Shown here: one piece after another, positions 1 to 5,555 of the stretch
How positions within the stretch are numbered: the stretch's first letter is position 1
How the letters are laid out: each line of letters begins with the position of its first letter
Origin: Clostridiaceae bacterium
Lineage (GTDB): Bacteria; Bacillota_A; Clostridia; Acetivibrionales; Acetivibrionaceae
NCBI GenBank assembly: GCA_012513545.1
Contig: JAAZCB010001153.1
Location: 1-6,845 of the forward strand
Reading direction: 5' to 3'
DNA length: 6,845 nt
Translations under genes and position numbers: made by a program
The notes under the pieces: generated by a model
Seen by the model: the letters and a program-made list of their open reading frames with translations, nothing else
Database searches by the model: none
What the model was told of the DNA's origin: nothing

Positions 1-2
1 AC

Positions 3-191
3 AGCGAAGATGTTGCGGCAAAAATTGATAGAGAAATGCGTAGAATTATAGATAATGCCTATAATAAAACTGAAAAACTATTAAGCGAAAATATAGAAAA
101 GTTGCACAGAGTTGCTCAGGCTCTTCTCGAAAAGGAAACAATAACAGGAAAAGAGTTTGAAATACTCTTTGACGGCGGAAGCATAAGTTAA
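3..191 (+). CDS. ftsH: ATP-dependent zinc metalloprotease FtsH, C-terminal end (5' truncated by window)
   Basis: This open frame enters from the left edge and ends at TAA 189-191, giving the last 62 residues of a longer protein. The helical stretch with D-R-E-M-R-R-I-I-D-N-A-Y and the ending ALLEKETITGKEFEILFDG are typical of the end of the M41 peptidase domain of FtsH. In that family this region forms the last helices after the zinc site and ends with a conserved L-x-x-x-E-T-x-x-G-x-E-x-x-x-L block. FtsH is a membrane-anchored AAA+ protease that degrades misassembled membrane proteins and some regulators. The AAA+ domain, the HEXXH motif and the membrane anchor lie outside the window, so the call rests on the C-terminal signature alone. 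The gene is co-directional with the downstream locus but separated from it by 242 bases, so it is probably a housekeeping neighbour and not part of the pathway. Confidence 0.85.
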   Translation, partial: SEDVAAKIDREMRRIIDNAYNKTEKLLSENIEKLHRVAQALLEKETITGKEFEILFDGGSIS

Positions 192-213
192 GATACCATA
201 CCTCTATTTTTCT

Positions 214-265
214 GACCACTACCGCTAATTTTCTAACCAAAGGGAGAAAAAAATAGCGGTAGGTC
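214..265 (+). other. Stem-loop downstream of ftsH (possible terminator without a clean T-tract)
   Basis: TACCGCTA at 220-227 is exactly complementary to TAGCGGTA at 254-261. The outer GACC (214-217) pairs with GGTC (262-265) once a 2-nt bulge (AC, 218-219) is allowed. Inside, ATTTTCT and AGAAAAAAAT can extend the stem with A/T pairs around the loop. It starts 23 bases after the ftsH stop, where a terminator would be expected. However, neither strand shows a T-run directly after the stem, so an intrinsic terminator is not proven. It could instead be an mRNA 3'-end stabiliser or a protein-binding palindrome. Confidence 0.4.
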
Positions 266-324
266 ATTCAAAATGAATTCCTAATTTATGCGGCGTAAGA
301 AGCAAATAAATTGGTGATAAGGCT

Positions 325-367
325 GCACAACAGTTTTGTAAGACAAAATGAGCAAACAAAATTGTGC
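325..367 (+). other. Inverted repeat in the regulator leader with two alternative pairings
   Basis: GCACAA (325-330) plus TTTTGT (334-339) is complementary to ACAAAA (356-361) plus TTGTGC (362-367), a 12-bp stem interrupted only by a 3-nt bulge (CAG, 331-333). The same TTTTGT can instead pair with the nearer ACAAAA at 343-348 across a 3-nt loop. The two folds exclude each other. The element lies 67 bases before the start of the sigma-54 activator gene, in a stretch with no convincing sigma-A promoter. It could be an operator or a structured leader RNA; the sequence does not decide between these. Confidence 0.35.
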
Positions 368-395
368 ATAGAAGTTTTACAAGAAAACAGGAATG

Positions 396-426
396 CCTAT
401 TTGATATTTCAAATATAAATAGGGGG
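396..426 (+). promoter_or_regulatory. Hairpin overlapping the ribosome binding site of the activator gene
   Basis: CCTATTT (396-402) is perfectly complementary to AAATAGG (417-423). ATATTT (404-409) is complementary to AAATAT (411-416), leaving only a bulged G403 and centre C410, so about a 13-bp AT-rich stem (tip pairs near the 1-nt centre cannot all form). The 3' arm runs into the Shine-Dalgarno sequence AGGGGG (421-426), which sits 7 bases before ATG 434. In the folded state the first three SD bases are paired. This could damp translation of the activator or act as a DNA operator; regulation by it is inference. Confidence 0.4.
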
Positions 427-433
427 TATATAG

Positions 434-2242
434 ATGAATACAACTGATTTGATTTCAAAGTGCAAATATGTTCTTTATGATAATGATATAATTTCTTATG
501 CTTTGGAATTATCATTTTTGAATAGACTTACTTGTTTTCCAGTAATAGATTGTCATGGAAATTATCTTTGCACATGTAGTGTGTTTGAACTAATTCAGTA
601 TTCAAAAAATGATATATCACTTAAAATTCATAGTATTATTAAGCATTTAAAAAGAGATTCAATTAAAATAAATGATGAGCTATGTTTAGATAGTTTTGAA
701 TCAAAAGATATACTATATGTATGCGATGACTTTGGGAAATTGATTGGTGAAATATCCAAAGATAAATATATAGTCAAATATATAGATATGTTAGATAAAG
801 ATTGTATTAAATATAAAGAACAATATGAACAGGAGAAAAATATAAATAAAGCTATTTTGGATTCTATGCATGATGGCGTTTATCTTACAGATGGGAACGG
901 ATATACACTCTATGTAAATGATGCGTATACCAAAATAAGCGGAATAAGAAAAGAACGATTAATAGGAAAACATGCTACTCAGTTGATTGCTGAAGGTATA
1001 TATTTAGATTCTGCAAGTTTAGAGGTAATAGATAAGAAAAAACCAGTAACCATGATAGACCATTTTAAGGATGGAAGACAAAATAGGACAGAAGGTAGGC
1101 GATGCCTACTATCATCAAGTCCAGTGTTTGATGATAATGGAAATGTAATTAGAGTTATTACTAATGTTCGTGATGTATCAGAGTTGATGGAAATACAATT
1201 AAAATTAGAGGAATATGAAGCGCTTAATAATAAATATATAATTGAATTAGAAAAGCTAAGAGAGAATTACCTTAAACATCCTGAAATCATTGCAAAAAGT
1301 AAAAGTATGGTACAAATAATAAAAAAAATTAATATTATTAGCTGTACTGATGCTAAAGTCTTAGTACTTGGAGAAACTGGTGTAGGTAAGGAAGTAGTAG
1401 TAAAGGAAATACATAACAGTAGTCTTAGGAAAAATGGACCGTTTATTAAAGTAAACTGTGGAGCGATACCTGAAAATTTGTTCGAATCAGAATTATTTGG
1501 GTACGAAAAAGGAGCTTTTACCGGTGCATCAAATAAAGGGAAACCAGGGATGTTTGAACTTGCAGATGGCGGTACAATTTTCTTGGATGAAATTGCAGAA
1601 TTACCACGAAGTGTTCAGTCAAAACTATTAAGGGTATTGAATGATGGGGAAGTTTTAAGAGTAGGTGGAGTTAATTCTATAAAAGTAAATGTTAGAGTAA
1701 TATCCGCGACAAATAAGGATTTAAAGGAATTGGTAAAGGAAGGAAAATTCAGAGAAGATTTATATTATAGATTAAACGTAATATCTATATATATACCGCC
1801 ACTAAGAGAAAGGAAAGAAGATATACCTTATTTACTAAATTATTTTATCGATTATTTTAATAAGGAATATAATAAGAATAAGATTTTTACTCAAGATAGT
1901 GTGAAATTGATTGAGCAATATGAGTGGTTAGGAAATGTCAGAGAATTAAGAAACTTTATTGAAAGGTTAGTTATTATATCAGAATCTGACATAATAGATG
2001 AGGAATCCGTGTTAAAAAATTTTACAGAAATTGGAAATGATGTTTTTATAAATAGCAATAGTTTTTATAATATGAAGCTTGAAGAAGCTACATCAATATT
2101 AGAAAAAAGAATGTTAAAAAGAGCTTTGGAGAAATATCAAACAACTCGAAAAGTAGCAGATATTTTAGGAGTTAGCCAACCTACAATTGTGCGCAAATGT
2201 AAGAAATATAATATTAAATTTGATAAACTTCCAAATGATTAA
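434..2242 (+). CDS. Sigma-54-dependent transcriptional activator (CBS-CBS-PAS-AAA+-HTH)
   Basis: This 602-residue bacterial enhancer-binding protein should open RpoN/SigL promoters by ATP hydrolysis. Residues 5-55 and about 72-115 read as two CBS-like repeats (PVID-HGNYL and CDDFGKLIGEIS are the typical V-x-D-x-x-G-x-L/I cores); paired CBS repeats commonly bind adenine nucleotides. A PAS domain follows at about 137-250, then a helical linker at 251-282. The AAA+ domain at about 283-515 is complete: Walker A GETGVGKE (313-320), sigma-54-contact loop GAFTGA (360-365), Walker B GGTIFLDE (379-386), arginine-rich FREDLYYR (439-446), and sensor II GNVRELRN (500-507). The C-terminus (about 560-595) carries a TyrR/Fis-like helix-turn-helix, TRKVADILGVSQPTIVRK. 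There is no receiver domain, so a ligand is the likely input, not a histidine kinase. ATG 434 follows AGGGGG by 7 bases. The gene is visibly more AT-rich than the three genes after it. Its probable target is the sigma-54 promoter at 2452-2467. The architecture resembles RocR/PrdR-type activators of amino-acid catabolism; the inducer is unknown. Confidence 0.93.
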   Translation: MNTTDLISKCKYVLYDNDIISYALELSFLNRLTCFPVIDCHGNYLCTCSVFELIQYSKNDISLKIHSIIKHLKRDSIKINDELCLDSFESKDILYVCDDFGKLIGEISKDKYIVKYIDMLDKDCIKYKEQYEQEKNINKAILDSMHDGVYLTDGNGYTLYVNDAYTKISGIRKERLIGKHATQLIAEGIYLDSASLEVIDKKKPVTMIDHFKDGRQNRTEGRRCLLSSSPVFDDNGNVIRVITNVRDVSELMEIQLKLEEYEALNNKYIIELEKLRENYLKHPEIIAKSKSMVQIIKKINIISCTDAKVLVLGETGVGKEVVVKEIHNSSLRKNGPFIKVNCGAIPENLFESELFGYEKGAFTGASNKGKPGMFELADGGTIFLDEIAELPRSVQSKLLRVLNDGEVLRVGGVNSIKVNVRVISATNKDLKELVKEGKFREDLYYRLNVISIYIPPLRERKEDIPYLLNYFIDYFNKEYNKNKIFTQDSVKLIEQYEWLGNVRELRNFIERLVIISESDIIDEESVLKNFTEIGNDVFINSNSFYNMKLEEATSILEKRMLKRALEKYQTTRKVADILGVSQPTIVRKCKKYNIKFDKLPND

Positions 2243-2274
2243 ACAGATAAAAGCATTATAATTTTAAAAGAAAC

Positions 2275-2314
2275 CGATGCAAAAACGTATCATTATCGAT
2301 ACGTACTTGTATCG
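2275..2314 (+). promoter_or_regulatory. Tandem dyads: candidate upstream activator (enhancer) sites
   Basis: Two 18-bp dyads of the same form lie side by side: CGATGC-N6-GTATCA (2275-2292) and CGATAC-N6-GTATCG (2297-2314). The shared consensus is CGATRC-N6-GTATCR. Their centres are 22 bp apart, about two helical turns, which would put two bound dimers on the same DNA face. The inner half-sites also form a perfect 7-bp repeat, ACGTATC (2285-2291) with GATACGT (2298-2304). The array is centred about 160 bp before the -24 GG of the sigma-54 promoter, inside the usual range for enhancer sites. The half-site-N6-half-site layout is like TyrR boxes, which fits the TyrR-like helix-turn-helix of the adjacent activator. 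Binding is inferred. Confidence 0.7.
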
Positions 2315-2363
2315 GATAATTATTTCAATATTGTGGTTAAATTTAAGCAAATATATATTTTGA

Positions 2364-2412
2364 CAAAAATCTGCTGATACAAATTTTGTTCATCAGGTTT
2401 TTTTGTTTTTTT
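2364..2412 (+). terminator. Intrinsic terminator of the activator gene
   Basis: CTGAT (2374-2378) pairs with ATCAG (2392-2396), and ACAA (2379-2382) pairs with TTGT (2386-2389) around a 3-nt loop, with a 2-nt bulge (2390-2391). The stem is followed by two runs of seven T (2398-2404 and 2406-2412) separated by one G. The A-rich CAAAAA at 2364-2369 can also pair with the first T-run. It lies about 120 bases after the activator stop and upstream of the sigma-54 promoter, so it separates the two transcription units. Confidence 0.75.
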
Positions 2413-2451
2413 AAAACCATGGTATTTCCAATCTTTAAGAATAAATGGGAT

Positions 2452-2467
2452 TGGCATATTTCTTGCA
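2452..2467 (+). promoter_or_regulatory. Sigma-54 (RpoN/SigL) -24/-12 promoter of the catabolic operon
   Basis: TGGCATATTTCTTGCA matches the sigma-54 consensus TGGCAYRNNNNTTGCW at every defined position. The invariant GG (2453-2454) and GC (2465-2466) are separated by exactly 10 bases. Transcription should start near 2478, giving a leader of about 89 nt before ATG 2567. The adjacent sigma-54 activator gene and the upstream dyads make this a coherent regulated promoter. Confidence 0.92.
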
Positions 2468-2566
2468 AAACTTTATAATGGTAAATGCTTAATTACAAAA
2501 AACAGATAAGATCAAAGAGTTCGATCAATTAACAATTGCTTATATGATATATAGAAAGGAGATTTC

Positions 2567-3955
2567 ATGAATAAGGAAAAATTAACTTGTGTTCAGAATA
2601 TTGATAGTATTCGCGAGTATTTATATGATTTGAGTCTTGAACTTTGGAAAAATCCTGAAACAGCATTCAAGGAACATTATGCAACTCTACTACTAATTAA
2701 TAAGCTGAATGAAGCTGGCTTTAAAGTAGAGGAAAATATTGCCGGGATCCCGACTGCGTTTGTTGCTAAATGGGGAACTGGAAGACCTGTTATCGGTTTT
2801 TTGGCAGAATTTGATGCATTGCCAGCTCAAAGCCAGCAGGTTATTACATATAAGCAACCTATAAAAGAGGATGCACCTGGTCATGCATGTGGACATAATT
2901 TGATGGCTGCTGCACATCTTGGTGCAGTAATAGGGCTTAAAAATGAAATGGAAGCTAATGGATTACGTGGTACTATCGTCTTTTATGGATGCCCGGCTGA
3001 AGAAGTTCTGACTGGAAAGGTGTTCATGGCCCGAGCGGGTGTATTTAATGATTTAGACTGTGCTCTAAATTTTCATCCTGGTGCAATAAATGGAGTATCC
3101 TTACGAAGAAATTCTGGTCTTAATTCTGTTAAATTTAATTTCTTGGGTAAATCTTCTCATGCTTCTACTGCACCTGCTGATGGCAGAAGTGCAAGTGATG
3201 CAGCTGAACTTATGAATGTTGGAGCGAACTATTTAAGGGAACATATACATTCAGACGTTAGGATTCATTACGTAACTACTAACGGAGGAGAAGTTCCTAA
3301 TATAGTACCTGATTTTGCACAGACATGGTATTTTATTCGTGCACCAAAACGAGAGATGGTAAATGAAGTATACGAACGCCTTATTAATGTTGCTCAGGGC
3401 GCGGCTTTAATGACAGGTGTAAATCTAAAAATAGATTTGCAAGGAGGTTGTTACCCTACTATACAAAACAAGGTGCTCGGTGAAGTTGTTTGGAGTTCAT
3501 TAAATGAAATAGGACCAGAGAATTTTACAGATGAAGAATTAAATTTTGCTTCTGCGCTCAACGAGACTTGTACAACAATAGGCAAACCAGCCTATGGAAT
3601 CGAGTTGACGACGCCATTACATGATTATGTGCTACCATTATGGGGGGAAAATACATTTGCCTATAATTCCACTGATATTGGAGATGTATCCCATATTGTT
3701 CCGACGGTCATGTTTAATACAGCTTGTTTTAATACTAAAGCTAATCTACATAGTTGGCAAGTAACTGCCTGTAGCGGACATTCAATCGGGCTTAAAGGAA
3801 TGTTATATGCTGCAAAAGTTCTTGCACTATCTGGTATGCGTTTGCTACAAGAACCTAGTATTATTGCTAAGGCAAGACATGAGTTAGACATTGAACTTGC
3901 GGGAACTTCTTATAAGTGTCCAATACCTGACGATATTTTTCCACCGATTAGTTGA
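2567..3955 (+). CDS. M20D family metallo-amidohydrolase, AbgB-like (aminobenzoyl-glutamate hydrolase subunit B homologue)
   Basis: This 462-residue cytoplasmic enzyme has no signal peptide. It is expected to hydrolyse the amide bond of an N-acyl or aminoacyl amino acid with two divalent metal ions. Likely metal and catalytic residues are visible: C108 and H110 in GHACGHN, E145-E146 in CPAEE, H170 in FHPG, and H395 in LHSW. H198 in KSSHAS, in the small lid/dimerisation domain (about 186-300), matches the conserved His that reaches across the dimer. The block STDIGDVS (368-375) and the ending YKCPIPDDIFPP closely match my recollection of E. coli AbgB (481 aa), to which the protein is similar along its whole length. 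ATG 2567 follows GAAAGGAG (2554-2561) by 5 bases and is the first gene after the sigma-54 promoter. E. coli AbgB works with AbgA and the carrier AbgT; neither is present here, so the enzyme probably acts as a homodimer and its substrate need not be p-aminobenzoyl-glutamate. Family call is firm, substrate open. Confidence 0.9.
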   Translation: MNKEKLTCVQNIDSIREYLYDLSLELWKNPETAFKEHYATLLLINKLNEAGFKVEENIAGIPTAFVAKWGTGRPVIGFLAEFDALPAQSQQVITYKQPIKEDAPGHACGHNLMAAAHLGAVIGLKNEMEANGLRGTIVFYGCPAEEVLTGKVFMARAGVFNDLDCALNFHPGAINGVSLRRNSGLNSVKFNFLGKSSHASTAPADGRSASDAAELMNVGANYLREHIHSDVRIHYVTTNGGEVPNIVPDFAQTWYFIRAPKREMVNEVYERLINVAQGAALMTGVNLKIDLQGGCYPTIQNKVLGEVVWSSLNEIGPENFTDEELNFASALNETCTTIGKPAYGIELTTPLHDYVLPLWGENTFAYNSTDIGDVSHIVPTVMFNTACFNTKANLHSWQVTACSGHSIGLKGMLYAAKVLALSGMRLLQEPSIIAKARHELDIELAGTSYKCPIPDDIFPPIS

Positions 3956-4096
3956 ACGGATATTTTGTCTGTTTGATATGATAAAACTAATAATATGATG
4001 AAAGGTGGTGAAGCATTATAATTTGTTAAAAATGGTCAACAGGCAACAGGGAAGGCAAAAGTTTTTAGAAAATATTAAATTAAGGAGGAGGTTTAT

Positions 4097-5485
4097 ATGA
4101 TACCAATAGAAAATATTAGTGGTGCGGCTCAAGATGCTCTGTTCTTTTATTTAGCAGCAATGAGTCTTATCATGATTATTGCAACATGGTTAAGAGTAAA
4201 AGTTTCATTTTTAAAAAGGCTTCATATCCCAGCTTCGCTCCTTGCGGGTTTTATTGGTTTGGCATTAGGACCGTACTTTTTAAAGGTTATTCCGCAAGAA
4301 GTGATGAATTGTTATTCGAATCTAGCAGGACGGTTAATTGTTATAGTATTTGCTCCAATGCTTATGGGAGTCCAGATTTCAAATATTAAAAAATTGGCCA
4401 AGACTGCCGGTGCGACATACGTAGTTAACTGGTTCATGCAGGGTATGCAATTTGCTGTACCGATGTTATTAGGCGCTTTTGCTCTTACACCTATTTTCGG
4501 CACACATGGTCTTTTTGGTACTATTATCGACGCAGGATGGTATGGGGGACATGGAACTGCAGGTGGCTTGAAGGTGGTTTATGAGGAACTTGGTTGGGTG
4601 GACGGCCATGCTTTAGCAGTTACTTCAGCGACTATTGGGCTTGCCTTTGGTATAATCGCTGGTGTATCCTTGATAAACATTGCTGTTAAACGCGGGTGGA
4701 CAAATTACCTTAAAGAAAGCGTATCTTTAGAAGCTGCAGACAAGGAACTCTTTACACCTGAAGAATCAACCGAAGGAACAAAAACAACAGTTAGTTCCGG
4801 AGTTATTGATACACTGGCTTTTCATGCATCATTAATAGGTGTGGCTGCTTTTATAGGTTGGTTTATAACTAAAGCAATAAAAATATACTTTAATATTACC
4901 ATCGGTTGGTTTGTAACTGCAATGATTGGTGGTTTAATTGTACAATTGACTTTCGGACGTACAAAATGGGGTCAGTATATTGACAAAAACACCTTGAACA
5001 GACTGCAGGGATTATCCCTTGAATTCTTGGTTGCCGGAGCTGTAGCATCATTACAAGTACCTATAGTCATTTCATATTGGAAACCATTATTGATTCAACA
5101 AGGGATAATGGCAGTTTTAATGGTTTGGTTTGTTGTTTGGCTTTCCCCAAGGACAATACCGGAAGATTGGTTTGAAAACAGCATGGTTATTTTTGGTACT
5201 GGTACTGGTGTAATGGCAACTGGATTGCTGTTACTAAAGACAGCTGACCCTGAAGCAAAAAGTAATGCCTTAACAGTTACAGCTGCACGTACTGCATTAG
5301 GCTTTGGATTAGGAGGTGGAGGCGGTCTCTTGACCGGTATTGTACCTTCGCTAGTTATAAAATATGGTCAATTAAAAACAGGACTAGCATTTTTGGCTTT
5401 AATGGTGGCTATGGCTATTCTAATAAAAGTATTTGGTTGGTGGAACCCTCATCCCTTTGCTAAGAGTAAAGGTGTTAGTTCATGA
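4097..5485 (+). CDS. Sodium:glutamate symporter-like permease (ESS/GltS family)
   Basis: This 462-residue, strongly hydrophobic inner-membrane protein has about ten or more candidate membrane segments, for example 13-31, 44-62, 78-94, 106-132, 172-196, 240-260, 266-285, 307-326, 332-349 and 425-447. Two glycine-rich re-entrant motifs sit in matching halves: GGHGTAGG (150-157) and FGTGTGVMATG (366-376). This pair marks the GltS family of sodium-coupled glutamate carriers. A charged central loop (about 198-234, rich in E, K and T) divides the halves. At 462 residues it is longer than E. coli GltS (401), so it belongs to a divergent subgroup and may carry a different anionic amino acid or conjugate. 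ATG 4097 has a very strong site, AAGGAGGAGG (4082-4091), 5 bases upstream, suggesting high translation. It lies 141 bases after the amidohydrolase and 70 before the OCD-family gene with no clear promoter in either gap, so it is likely the operon's uptake system. Confidence 0.87.
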   Translation: MIPIENISGAAQDALFFYLAAMSLIMIIATWLRVKVSFLKRLHIPASLLAGFIGLALGPYFLKVIPQEVMNCYSNLAGRLIVIVFAPMLMGVQISNIKKLAKTAGATYVVNWFMQGMQFAVPMLLGAFALTPIFGTHGLFGTIIDAGWYGGHGTAGGLKVVYEELGWVDGHALAVTSATIGLAFGIIAGVSLINIAVKRGWTNYLKESVSLEAADKELFTPEESTEGTKTTVSSGVIDTLAFHASLIGVAAFIGWFITKAIKIYFNITIGWFVTAMIGGLIVQLTFGRTKWGQYIDKNTLNRLQGLSLEFLVAGAVASLQVPIVISYWKPLLIQQGIMAVLMVWFVVWLSPRTIPEDWFENSMVIFGTGTGVMATGLLLLKTADPEAKSNALTVTAARTALGFGLGGGGGLLTGIVPSLVIKYGQLKTGLAFLALMVAMAILIKVFGWWNPHPFAKSKGVSS

Positions 5486-5486
5486 T

Positions 5487-5508
5487 CATCCTAATAATTG
5501 TTAGGATG
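5487..5508 (+). other. Intercistronic hairpin between symporter and OCD-family gene
   Basis: CATCCTAA (5487-5494) and TTAGGATG (5501-5508) form a perfect 8-bp stem with a 6-nt loop, starting 2 bases after the symporter stop. What follows is A-rich (CTTAAATAAATAAAA), not T-rich, so it is not a standard terminator on the plus strand. It may protect the upstream message from 3' decay or partially reduce transcription into the last gene. Confidence 0.5.
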
Positions 5509-5555
5509 CTTAAATAAATAAAATATAATAATATACCAAAGGAGGAATTATTGAT

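Noticed and set aside
376..408. Possible sigma-A promoter (TTTACA with GATATT) for the activator gene
   Set aside because: The spacer is about 21 bases and the -10 is weak. The GATATT is better explained as part of the hairpin at 396-423.
46..515. Minus-strand frames of 73 and 83 codons around the ftsH end and the leader
   Set aside because: They lie opposite the ftsH end, the leader and the activator start, show no domain or credible start site, and have the hydrophobic, low-complexity composition typical of antisense frames in AT-rich DNA.
3965..3996. Possible sigma-A promoter (TTGTCT and TAATAT) between amidohydrolase and symporter
   Set aside because: Poor -35 match and a spacer of about 20 bases; not enough to claim a separate promoter.
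3995..4021. ATG ATG AAA... 8-codon frame in the gap before the symporter
   Set aside because: Very short, with no good ribosome binding site and no evidence of function.
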